Made by a program: the position numbers and the translations under genes. A stretch of DNA of 64,000 nucleotides from the NCBI GenBank assembly GCA_018350325.1, contig JAEVLN010000001.1, positions 547,501-611,500 of the forward strand. Reading direction: 5' to 3'. The notes under the pieces were generated by a model. That model had not been told where the DNA came from and ran no database searches. It saw only the letters and a list, made by a program, of their open reading frames with translations. Within the stretch, counting starts at the first letter, position 1; each line of letters begins with the position of its first letter. Source of the DNA: Globodera rostochiensis. Lineage: Eukaryota; Nematoda; Chromadorea; Rhabditida; Heteroderidae. This document shows positions 32,714 through 44,662 of this stretch, piece by piece.

Positions 32714-35700
32714 TCAAGGCAAAATGCAACTGTGTTGAGCTCCAAGTGAACTGCCGAAGAGATTGTCGACGAGAGTCATTAAAGCTTCAAAACGCTGGCG
32801 CTGGCTAATGTCCAGCCGGTCAACACAGTAGGAGGAGTTCATCCGGATCTAAATAATTGTTTAGCTTGGAATTAACAGTCACTATTTATACCTGCAACAG
32901 CGCATTTTTGCATTTGGTACAGCGATCAAAACGCTGCTCAGCCGCTAAATCGACGCCAATGGAAAAATCGCGCGACGAAAGTCCGTGACGAATGGCATCG
33001 CCGTGTGAACTGAGCACAATTTCAAGAAAGGCCAGCGCCATTTGCGGATAAGCGCTATTCCTGTGCTTTAGCAGAAGCTCAACACGCGGTAAAAAGGCAG
33101 CGCTCAGTGCAAGAGTTTGGTCTCTCGGCTGTCGCACGTAATCGTTGAGGAGTTTGGCGAAGATGTGAAGCTCTTCAAAGTAGGCCACCGCATTGACAAT
33201 GTGTTCGGCTGAATAAGCGAATAAGAAACGCAATGGTCAAAAGAAATTTTCAAAATTCATTAGCACAAAATTACCTTTATTCAACTGAATGGAATTGAGA
33301 CTGGATAACAGGCTGCCAGCTTCGATTTTCAATTTGTGTGCACTCGCCTTTAACTTTGGGTTGACCTAAACGTACATTTAATCATTAATTTGGCTTTTTG
33401 ATTGGTAAGACCTGCATAAACTCCTCCACCGACCGAACCTGAGACTCTGAACGCCTTTTAATAGTCCCTTCACCGTCACGTCCGACTGAAGATGAAGAAG
33501 CATTCGAGGAAGCATTGCTGGAAGAATACATCGTAGACGAAAAAAAGTGCGACTGACGGACTGGAGCCTTTGCTACGCCAAATGAGTTGGTCGGCATACT
33601 TGGCGACAGATTATGAGTGGCTGCTAAAGTATTATGGACTGATGCCGATGCACAGTTTGCCACGTCGTTCAAAGAACTTCCACGACGAATGAGAGAGGAG
33701 GGCTTTGGTCTGAAAAAAAAACGAATGAGAGTTCGTGAGAAACAAAAAAATTTTTATTTTTTGGTTAAAACGTTAAAGCAATCAATAATATGATATGACC
33801 TATTGTTGTTGATAGAGGAAATGTGGCCTGCAGAGTTCTTGCTCGAGCTGTTTGGCACAATGATCAGCCGGTTGGGCCTATGGAATTGTGAAGTTGAACC
33901 CTGAAGTCCCTGAGGATGATCTTCAACGCTTGTGGATATTTGTTGACGATGTTCGGGTTTTGGCATTGCCCCCGTCATTGGGGAAACGCCGTCTCTTTGG
34001 GCCACGGATACATTCTTTCGGCTGTTTGGCACAGAAAGCAATGACTTCTGATCCGTGCCATCGTCCTCCTCTTGGTCGATTATGAGGCTGTCCAACAGCG
34101 AACTCGGCGTTGATGACAGAGCAGCTTCGGGAGTAAGTTCACCGTCCTTTTTGTCCACCGATTCAAGATCATTGCCAAAAAGTTCTTGTGCCGAAACTCC
34201 ACCTTTCTCGACAGTCGAACTGGCAGCAATCCCACATTTGTCCAGTTGCTAAATGGTTCGTTGCACAAAATCAGGCATTATTATATACTACAATGACAAA
34301 ATGTCCAGTTTCTGACATTATCAAATTTGGTACAATTGTCAATATTACTATACAAGTACGTAATAAACGATGGATTAAGGAGATAATTTTCCTCCTCTTG
34401 CAAAGAAAGTGAGTTGCTAGGAGACTAAATTGTTGAGACGAAACACACACATTAAATAGTGGGGGTTGGGGGGGAGGGGAGGGGAGTCGACCAACCCAAT
34501 ATAGTAGGGGGAGCGAGGATCAGAGCTTCCAACTTATTATGTAATCGATTCTGAAAAAACCAATATTTTATCATAAAAAACAACTGTTCTCGATCCACAC
34601 AACATTTTAGGTAAATAATAAAGCGTTTTTGGGGACGAGGAATCAGAATCTGAGCTACATTTCGACGAATTCAAATAATTAAAAAATATGGCAATTTTTT
34701 CCTATTTTTCATCCCTCATTTCCGCCCCTTGTACTATACCCCCTCCCCCCTCCTTCAGACCTGTCGTAACTATAGGTGGGGGGGGGGGGCGACCGCTATC
34801 ACAAGTCAATTAATCCTATACGAATTTTTACCCAAACCGAAAATCGTTTACATTCAATGAAAGACTTGCGGAATAAACAGTGGCACACTTTGCGGGATCC
34901 AAGTTTTGTTCGACGACAAGTTGATAGAGTCGGCCATTTTTCACATTCATATCTGAAAGGAGGGAATAAGCAAAACAATAGAGGAAAAAGCGGATGCCAA
35001 GCAAAGTCAAGCGTTGACGCTCTTTCACTTCGTTTGTCAGCAAACTCAAGCCGGATGGATTTGGAGTTGGCATGAAAGGGAAATGCAATTGTTGCGCGTG
35101 ATTGAACTGCGACAGCAACTCGAAAGGCTCCCAACGAATTGTGGCGCTAAAAGATTGAACAAATTTATGAAATATATATTAATGCCAAATTCGTTTTGAC
35201 TCACATTTGTCTCTCCGTTTCGACAATTAAATATTTTCCGTCCGGCTCAAAATGAATATGTCCAATTTGGGCATCAAATGTCGGCGATTGCGTAACGCAT
35301 TCTCCGGTGTCAATGTCCCAAAAACGAACGGTCCGATCGTCACCAGCAGTGGCCAAAAGATACTCAGAAGGATTGAAACGCACAGCAACGGACTGAAAAG
35401 AAAATCTCAAAATTAAAAAAAGGGAAAAACCAATTAAAACCTATTACAATTAATTAATGATAAAATACCGGTGAACTCGAAAGCATATGGACGACATTTT
35501 GAGCCATGCATAATTCATAAATTGAAACAAGTTCACCAGCACATGCAATGAAATTGCAATCGGGCGAAAACTCCAAACGCCTAATATTAAAAAAACAACA
35601 ATATTATTCACCAATTTACTGTTTTATTAAACAGCCAATATTTTAATTTAATTTATCTACTAAATAGGGGACGCGTTTTTGTTGAAAACAATACCTATAG

Positions 35701-36121
35701 GGTTTTGTCGAACGGCGAATTGCAATTTGTGCCGGATGCGAACGCAAATCCCACAGCCGCAACGTACAATCGTCGCCGACACTGGCCAATAGCCAAGGAC
35801 TTTCTCTGTGCCAGGCGACCCCGCCAATATTCCCGTCATGATCGTGTAATTCACGAAGTGTGCTTCCTATTAGTGAATTTGTTTTTGTGCCATTAAGGAA
35901 TGGTCCCCGGCCGCCAGTCAGAACTATTTTTATTTGACGAAAAACAAATAAATTAATTGGTTTAAACCTGTAAACTCACCTTTCTGCAAATCGTAAACAC
36001 TAAGATCACAGCCATTTGTCAAGGAAAGGTATCGCTCGGAGCAATTGAGTCCCACTGAGGTTGGCGAGTTTGTGCAAGCAATTTGCTTTCGGGAAAAAAA
36101 TGCAAAAAAAGAACGAGTCAT
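32714..36121 (-). CDS. KATNB1: Katanin p80 WD40 subunit B1
   Basis: Katanin p80 is the regulatory subunit of the microtubule-severing katanin complex. WD repeats are visible: NSPTSVGLNCSERYLSLTNG, GNIGGVAWHRESPWLLASVG with DDCTLRLWD, RLEFSPDCNFIACAGELVSI, and VRFNPSEYLLATAGDDRTVR with FWD. After the propeller come TIRWEPFELL (vertebrate VYGWEPERC) and MNVKNGRLYQLVVEQ. A long Ser-rich linker follows, then the con80 domain that binds p60: HIVNAVAYFEELHIFAKLLN, LPRVELLLKHRNSAYPQM, IGVDLAAEQRFDRCTKCKNA. The stop is at 32714. The first WD repeat expected before KQIACTNSPTS was not located, so the true start is probably upstream and 36121 is only the first in-frame ATG of the known exon. Confidence 0.85.
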
Positions 36122-36188
36122 AATAAACGCCGCATACTTTAAAGTTCAGCAAATTATTAAGGGAATTTAATATTACGATAATATTGGT

Positions 36189-36214
36189 CCGGCGGTGCCG
36201 ATAAGCACCGCCGG
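36189..36214. repeat. Copy 2 of the dispersed hairpin, perfect 10-bp stem
   Basis: CCGGCGGTGC, loop CGATAA, GCACCGCCGG. The stem is perfect over 10 bp in otherwise AT-rich DNA just upstream of the known katanin p80 exons. Related copies lie at 27724 and 58979. Confidence 0.85.
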
Positions 36215-36522
36215 ATGAAAATTTCAAAAGTTAAGAAAATTGACACTGTGCCTCAAAATCCCTAACCAATGTTAATGAATTTACGTGTCTGTGTTCATAT
36301 TAATGATAAAGCCTTGACTCGTAAAATTAATTACTATTACTCAAATAATTGCCCTCTAATATTTTAGTACCCATTTAGAACGATGGCTGTTCGTTCTAAA
36401 GAGATAAAATAATTTGGACATTTTGAGGACGCGCGAAATTGACCAAAAATTGTACACAACTCCGAACCCTGAATAAAAGTTAAAAAGTTGTTAATATCGG
36501 GCAGAAGGTTGCGTCTCCTAAC

Positions 36523-37068
36523 TTAAAACGCCAAATGTTTTGCCAAAAAGAAAGCTGTAAAATTGTTTGGGTGATTTCGAGGCACTCTCAGACCGATATT
36601 TTCCGCAATATTAAATACCTTTTGCGGCGTACTCAGCCCATCGAGCGGAATTATTCTCAACGGATTTCCGACTAAAGCATTTGCAGTATTGTTCAGAAAA
36701 TGGCCCAATTCGTTAGTACAGTAATTGAGCAATTTACTCTTTCCTCAAAAACATAAATATTAAAACAAATCCAAAATATAATCCTTGTTTACCTGTTACT
36801 TTGAATGGTGGTGGAAAAATTTCTTCGACATTTCTGGCCGGAGCAACCATCAAAAAATGTACACCGAATCCAATATCCAATGTAATACAAAAACGGATAT
36901 CCTAATTTGTAACGACACTATCATACCCTACGCTTTAATAGATTTGAAGAAATTTAATATGCACGTGTGGCGCAGTGGTTTTTCAAAATTAAGGGACACT
37001 TCAGTCCAGAGTTCATTACTTTCTTCATAGCGACTTTTTCGCAACAAAAATGTTTCAGATTCGTGCAT
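36523..37068 (-). CDS. Unrecognised small spliced gene
   Basis: Three exons can be joined on the minus strand. The first reads MHESETFLLRKSRYEESNEL, then WTEVSLNFEKPLRHTCILNF. The second follows ATTAG and reads ITLDIGFGVHFLMVAPARNV then EEIFPPPFKVTG. The last reads NYCTNELGHFLNNTANALVG, then LRIIPLDGLSTPQKVFNIAE and ends in AFFLAKHLAF at 36523. Splice sites GTAAAC/AAAG and others keep frame. The first exon may extend upstream of 37068, where the frame stays open. I do not recognise the family. It is divergent to PSMD14, about 290 nt away. The composition looks like a compact globular protein rather than low complexity. Confidence 0.5.
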
Positions 37069-37360
37069 TAGAGAGCAGTCGATTGGTATAGTCGGTCCCG
37101 TTTCCCTTTTTTCACTTTGACCGCTAACTAGAAATAACACGACTTGACTTCAAGCCACGAAAGATTGCTCGTTTTGGTTTGAAATGAAAATCAATTTGGT
37201 TGACTGCCGTCATAACGATTTGAAGAAGTATAATAAGCCATGTATGAAATTGCGATTGTCATCATTTTCATTAACAATGTTTTATTCTGATATGTGATGA
37301 CAAATTTAATTCCAAACAAATGATTCATTATATTAAGTTTAATTGTTAAATTTTGACTCG

Positions 37361-38612
<1,252 letters not shown>

Positions 38613-38775
38613 AAGAAACTGATGTCGATGACTCGATTTTAAATTAATTTTCGAATCCTTTTTTATAAATAAATCGATACCCTTCGCAAAAATTGTTATA
38701 CCTATGTCCGTTTTGAATTGGTGTTTGATATAACATCTATATCAAGTATTACTCTCAAATGGTTTTAAAAATGAT

Positions 38776-40705
38776 ATGCCGGATATTCTAGCAATGATTA
38801 GCACACAAAATGGGGCGGGCGTTCCGGAGATTGATTTTACTTCTGATAGCGCCTGTATTCCATTCCAGCAGTGTGTGAGCACAGTAAAAAAGTCTGTCTC
38901 GCCACAGTTGAGTCCATTTTCCCCGCCAAAAAATGCGGAGCAACTGGGGAGATCGCTGTTGGACGTGGAAACGGCCATAAAATTGCTTACGTCGCCGTTG
39001 CCTTTGAGCCTGCTCAGATCGTTGATGGTTGGATGTTACATGCGCTACCATGCGATTCGAGAGATTCTGAAGGCATAATGTACTCTAAAAAAACGTTTGA
39101 ATTACAAATTTTCAGGATTCTGATTCGAATTTCTACATTGACAAGATTATTCACGTCAACAGAGATGGGATACGTTTCAAGCATTGTCGGGATAACAGCT
39201 ACCGAAGCATTCATAAGATTAAGGCGCCCGAAAATGAGATTGATCAGCGGGTCTTCAATTTGTGGACCAGCGACATGAAGAAATGGGTATTGATGTGGCC
39301 TTGGTTCCTTATTTTCGTTCCCTAAAGAATGAGCCGCTACCGTTTATGGATGCCCAGGCATCGAAGTTGGATTCCATAAAGAAGGCGTTGGCATCCCTTC
39401 CGGCAGAGGAAACAAAGCCGCAGCCGGATTCTGACTGCAAACCATTGGAAGTTAAGCATAAGCCATGTGATATTTCGAGAATTGATTTGACGAAGTTGGT
39501 TATCACCGTAGAGGAAATGGTCAAACTCATTGACTACGGGAGGGAGCTGTTTGATCATACCGTGACCGGATTTTACACTCAGATACGGGCTCCGCCAAAT
39601 CCGAGTGTGTCAAAGGTTCGGATTCGATTTTTAATGGATTTTACGCATTTATTTAGGATAAAAAGTCGAATGAATCGGGAATATTCATGGATCAAATAAT
39701 TGGAGTTTCTTGGGCAACCAGACCCTACATAATGTTTCAAAGACCTTTGACGATTGTTCTCAAATTTCGCCATTTTCGCGATGAGAGAATGAGCCAATTG
39801 CCATATTGGAACAAACCAGATGGAATATCTCAAGAAGTTTATAACCAATGGCTGGATGACATGCGCCAATGGGTAAGCATTAAGAGTCCATCGGCATATG
39901 CATTTTGCGTTCTTTCTCTTTCAGGATGAGGAATATCCGTCTCGGGAATTCATTGCACACAAAGCAAAGGAATTGGCCACCGTTTTGTCTGAGCCTCCTA
40001 GAGGGCCACCGGTAGATGTCATCAAATTGGCGACGATCGAAGCAGAGAGGGAAAACTCGACGAAACTGTTGAAAAAACTGAAGGAGTGGCAGGAGGAGCA
40101 AAATGTGCCGGGTCTTCTGTTTACCTTATTCCTCTTGTGTCTTTAAGGCTGAGCATGCGATGTTCCAGCCTTCTCCGCCCCCCTGGCAGTCATTTTATCC
40201 TCCCCCACTTCGTCCTGCTCGGTTTCCGCACTGGCCAGTTCGATACGAAGCTTTGCGGCCGAGGCCACCCCAAACATATGGAAGGGCAGCCTGTTACCAG
40301 CCCTACCCTAGGTTCCACAGACCAATGGCTTCAGCAGCGGTAAAGCGAAACGATTTTTCAGGCCCCTTATTATTTATATTTTAGAGACACCCGCAGATGC
40401 AACTGCCGATGCCTTATGCGACATCTTCTCCTTATGGCTTTTATGCCTATCCACAACACTTGCCATCGAATCACCAATCGCGTTTCAGCCCAAAGGCTCC
40501 AAAATATCACCCCCCTGCGAAGGCAGGCGCATCCAACCCGATCCATAATCCATCGAGCTCAAAGGCCCTTCCCTCTGCCAAAAAGCTACAACCTTCAAGG
40601 GGACAACCAAACAATCGCCTTCCAAAAGTGTATCATCCGCAGAACGATTATGCCACATTCGAAGCCGCGGTTCAGATGGGATACTCGGGAAATGTTTGGT
40701 TCTGA
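38776..40705 (+). CDS. Unrecognised protein with proline/tyrosine-rich C-terminus
   Basis: This multi-exon gene begins MPDILAMISTQNGAGVPEID. A GC-AG intron (39073-39115, 43 nt) joins AIREILK to DSDSNFYIDKIIHVNRDGIR, then FKHCRDNSYRSIHKIKAPEN. Later exons contain DLTKLVITVEEMVKLIDYGR, YTQIRAPPNPSVSK, PYWNKPDGISQEVYNQWLDD and REFIAHKAKELATVLSEPPR, then a basic helix (ENSTKLLKKLKEWQEEQN). The C-terminal third is rich in Pro, Tyr, Gln and His (FQPSPPPWQSFYPPPLRPAR, then PYATSSPYGFYAYPQHLPS), ending MGYSGNVWF at 40705. Such tails are common in RNA-associated proteins, but I do not recognise a domain. It may be co-transcribed with PSMD14 (163-nt gap). Confidence 0.6.
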
Positions 40706-40831
40706 CACAAGTTGTAAATTGGCATTTTTTGCATTCTTGTATAAAAGTTTATTATAAAGCTTCTCGAATAAAGCAAAGGCACACATCGCAAGAGTAAAAA
40801 ATATTCGTGCACTAGTGTTCATATTTCAAAT

Positions 40832-41098
40832 CAGGGGCATAGCCGGGTTGGGACGACGGGAGGACCAGTTTGATCTCAAACATTCTTTACACAAACAATG
40901 ATGCCATTTGTATCGGGAACGCAAATATGGCATTTTTTATAAATGAAAAACGGAGGACACCAAAAAAAGAACGATCTAGCTAGGATCAGCGTCTTTCAAT
41001 AGTAGTGCTTGCATTCCAGATACATCAGACATAATTGTTTGGGCAAAAAACGACCCAAATTCTTCATACGCCCCCAACCTCCTCTGGTTACGTCCCTG
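40832..41098. mobile_element. 267-bp inverted-repeat element next to the SETD3 stop
   Basis: The left end CAGGGGCATAGCCGG and the right end CTGGTTACGTCCCTG (reverse complement CAGGGACGTAACCAG) form imperfect 15-bp terminal inverted repeats. The interior is non-coding. This fits a miniature inverted-repeat transposable element. It ends about 10 bp from the SETD3 stop codon and so probably lies in the 3' untranslated region. A clear target-site duplication was not identified. Confidence 0.6.
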
Positions 41099-41108
41099 TT
41101 CCAGATAA

Positions 41109-44100
41109 TCAACAAAGTTTTTCAAAACACTCCAAATGACATCGGAGTAGTGCAATTTCTGCGTCTTTCAGCCTTTGGATGTCGTTTGTTAAACATTCGG
41201 ACAAACTTTGCTGCCTTTGTTTTGTATCCATGAATGAGCAATTTGAATCGATCGGTAATAAATTTCTTGGCTCTCTGGTCATTTTCTCCCGTTTCAAAAT
41301 TTACCTGAAAATGCAAATTTTAAGAATAACTATTTCTAATCGCATGCCAAATTATCATCCGCTACAAAAATTTTGGCGAAAGTCCAAAGCGCCGATTGTT
41401 TTATACTCCCAACGCTCGGGTTCATTTTTAGCTGGAAAGTGTAAACTATGTTCTGATGGGACTGGTTGTTGATTGGAAGAATTGAAATCGTTGTCAAATG
41501 TTGTAATTTTATTTCAAAATCGGACGTAGAGCGGGGCAAGCCTAAAATTTCCATTAAATAAAATATTATATTTTAAATGATTTACCGATTTTAAGTTCAA
41601 AAAAGTCATCCGGATTTGGGAATTGGGGAACAAATCCGTTGTGTAAAAGGAATTTTGAATTATTCCGTGGGCCGTAATGAATGCACAACTCCTGTCCTAC
41701 TTCTACGCACTTGTTAAGCTATAAATGTTTTGAAATTACTTTTCAGAATGAGTTTACCTGTATATTTATTGAATTCGTTTCATACTCAAAGTATAAAGAA
41801 CCAGAATTCTCCAAAGAATGTGCGTGGTTGGCCATGTCAATAAATGGGATCAGCGCAGGTATATGAAACAGACCCACTGTTAGCACGCATTTGTAAGAAT
41901 TTGTGGGAAAATGGTTCAGGTGACAGACTAATTTGTAAGTTAAAAAAGACACGAAATAAACAATCACTTCTAACCCAAACGGAAAACAATCTTCATTTTT
42001 CCCTTAAATCAAAGCCTTTGTTGCCGCGTATTTAGCCTAAGCCTAACTAGTTGCAATTAGTACCAATCGAAAGATCTCGTCGAGTTGAGTAACATGCAAA
42101 GGAAAGCTAAGCGTTTAGAGTTGTTAGGAGAAAAGTTAAAATTAAAAAAAACTCGATTGAATCTTTTTAAGAACGACGAGGTCCGGCGCCGAGAAAATAA
42201 TCATAAGGGTCCCCCCTATGATTTCTTTTTCTCAATTTTTCCGCTTGGGGGGGGGGGGGGGGGTACGTGACCCCCCGTACCCCCCCCCCCCCTAAATACG
42301 TGCCTGATACGCCCTTGGTGTGATTATCACGAATGGTACTACCTGACATCTAGTGTCAGCTCGTTCCCGTCAAACATTCTAACATTTTTAAAGATTATGA
42401 TACCAGCTTCGGGCTATCATCCTCAATATTTTTCCTGCACCGACTTGGCACCATGTTAATCCTTGTGGAGACGGCGGACACACACCAACGGTAGAAATCA
42501 AATGTAAAATTATGAGCAGTAAATGGCGAACCGGCAAAGATTCTGGAAGTGTCAGACAGACATTTTCTGCTCTTAAAACAATGGTTGAGATAATACACTG
42601 ACAAGTCATAATTAGGGAACAGATCGATATGCACTTATTTTAGTTTTTTTTTAATCTAAAAAAAGTTACGGAATTTCGACTGTCAGGCCAACTCATCGTT
42701 TGGTCATCTCGGCTCCATTTGAGCTCCAGGTCATTTTAGTCACCACTTTTTCCCCTTATTTTTTATACGAAAGTTCAATTTTTGCTGCCCTTTTCTCGAA
42801 AATGATTAGACAATTTATATTTAAAGGTGCACGAACCCCAAAATATGCTATTTAAAAACTCGACCAAAAAAGTTCAAACCAACGCGAAACACTATTTTTA
42901 ACCCCATAAGCAAACAAAATATGCAAAATGCATATAATCCGTTCCCAGGTACTTTTCCGTTATAAGACTTCAGACGAAATATAAATCAAATTAAATTCAA
43001 AAACATTACGCCTGACAAAGAAATTTGATAATAAAATATGTCCAATAAAAAAGGCGCCTAAATCCTTTGATAAATCTAACCAGAGCCGTAGCCAGAAAAA
43101 ATTTTGGGGGGTGGGGCAAACCAAAAAAAGTCGATTCTTAGGGGTGCATTTTTGCGTTTTATTGTATTTTTTAAAAGCAATTTATTTTGGGGAGGGGGGG
43201 CAGCTGCCCCCCCCCCTGGCTACGGCCCTAAAACTAACGATTTATTCTTGGTCAGCGCGCTTGATAACCCCTGGATACGTTTTTTAATTTAATTTGATTT
43301 ATATCTCGTCTGGAGTCCTATAACGGAAATGTACCCCGTTCCCTAGTCATAATAGAATAATTGACCTTCTTGCCATTATCGCCAAGAATTCTCAAGTAGA
43401 AATAGACGAACTGTCGGGCCACAGCACGAAACATTCGGAGAGATTCCTCAAACACCGGAGACGGTTTCAAAGCCTCAAAAATTGGTATAATATGCAGTAT
43501 TATATATTTGGATTTACTTGGAATTGTTCTTCGGTATAAAAAATTGGAGTAAAAAATGTAGACGGCAGCATATTGAAGTAAGGGGCCCATTCGCTTTCAG
43601 AACCGCGCAAAACTTCGTGAGCCACTGACATAGCCAATGCAACATTTTCCATGCTTTGAATAAGTTCGTCCTCCACCAAAATTTTCCTTATTGGTAAATG
43701 TTAAGCTTGCAGTGCTAACATGGAAAAAAATACTTTAAAGAATCAACATTCGCTGCAAATGCTATGTCCGTTGAAAAGGTGGCGGATAACGGAACTTTGG
43801 CAGCGATAATTCCACATTCAAGAGGTTCTTTAGAAGTAAGACAAAGTCCATGAGGTGAAGACAGAATCTCCAATGCCGAATGTTGAATTTGCATTTTCTT
43901 GCACCACTCCAAAAAAGATGTTAGTTGACCAAGACGATCTTAAAGTGAGGTGGATCATATCGAATTGATTGTAAAAATGTTCCTACTTTTTGGTTCTGGT
44001 AGATTGCAATTAGCGAGTTTGAGCATTTTCAGGTCGCTATTAATTCTACAATGTTCATCCCATAATTTATGTATATTTACTGGAGAAGGACGAGAGAAAA

Positions 44101-44158
44101 CTTCACACCAAAGTTCGGTTAGCTTAGAACCAACCGCAGTTGTTTCGGATTTGTTCAT
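41109..44158 (-). CDS. SETD3: SETD3-type SET-domain protein-histidine methyltransferase
   Basis: SETD3 methylates a histidine of actin. The gene starts MNKSETTAVGSKLTELWCEV. Further exons read WCKKMQIQHSALEILSSPHG, GIIAAKVPLSATFSTDIAFA, SMENVALAMSVAHEVLRGSE, PYFNMLPSTFFTPIFYTEEQ (human LPSEYDTPLYFEEDE) and FRAVARQFVYFYLRILGDNG. The SET core follows: FDFYRWCVSAVSTRINMVPS (human YRWAVSSVMTRQN), ALIPFIDMANHAHSLE (human LIPLWDMCNHTNG) and LCIHYGPRNNSKFLLHNGFV (human IYIFYGTRSNAEFVIHSGF). The catalytic tyrosine and the DM-NH motif are present. A C-terminal helical segment (NDIQRLKDAEIALLRCHLEC) ends at 41109. Large introns between 41970 and 43300 hold repeat elements. Some C-terminal exon joins are approximate. 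Confidence 0.87.
42241..42312. mobile_element. Element end with poly-G/poly-C arms in a SETD3 intron
   Basis: CCGCTT and a long G run lead into GTACGTGACCCCCCGTAC and a C run, then CTAAATACGTGCC. The arms can pair through GGGGGTACG/CGTACCCCC. CTAAATACGTGCC is the inverse of the end seen at 31337, and CTTGGGGG is shared too, so both are copies of one family. Confidence 0.5.
43082..43229. mobile_element. 148-bp inverted-repeat element in a SETD3 intron
   Basis: The left end AGAGCCGTAGCCAG and the right end CTGGCTACGGCCCT (reverse complement AGGGCCGTAGCCAG) give 14-bp terminal inverted repeats with one mismatch. G runs lie just inside the left end, and a GGGGGGGCAGCTGCCCCCCC palindrome lies at the right. 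No coding capacity. The ends resemble those at 40832-41098 (GCATAGCCGG and CGTAACCAG). Confidence 0.75.
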
Positions 44159-44662
44159 GTAACTAAATTGAGCTGATTAATTTTATTATTAAATTTATGG
44201 TTAGGGATGGAATTTTGCCACAATTGCATTAAACCGGTTTGAAACGGTTAAAAATTGCTAAGCATAGAGATTGATCATGAAAAATTCCTAATGAAACGAC
44301 CCTGCTACCACCATTTCGCCACACGTAAAGTTTAAATTCATCCAAATTATTCTACCGGAGGCTAAATTCGGGGCCCCCATTCTCCATGATTACCAAAACA
44401 TTTATTTTGGGATAAAGCTGTGTAGAATTACTAATCATATTCTCACCACCAACAATTTTTCTCAACAAATCGATGGAGAGAAGGAATTTATAAAAATCTG
44501 GACAACTGTGATCATGATTAAGCCATGCCACCAGCAGGATCCGCACCAGTCGATCCCTTGGCTGGTGGTGTGTCTTAAGCCCAAATCACGAATAAAATAG
44601 CGTCCGAGGAAATGAAGAAATAGTGTGATATTCTTTTTAGAATAATACGCAATAAGTTTCAA
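44159..44662. other. Divergent gap between SETD3 and selenoprotein F-like
   Basis: About 500 nt of AT-rich sequence between divergent starts, likely holding promoters for both. The minus-strand frame at 44352-44546 has no recognised domain and is not annotated. Confidence 0.4.

Noticed and set aside
36960..36985. tRNA A-box-like GTGGCGCAGTGGTT
   Set aside because: No matching B box, acceptor stem or anticodon arm follows, and the site lies inside the exon of the minus-strand gene.
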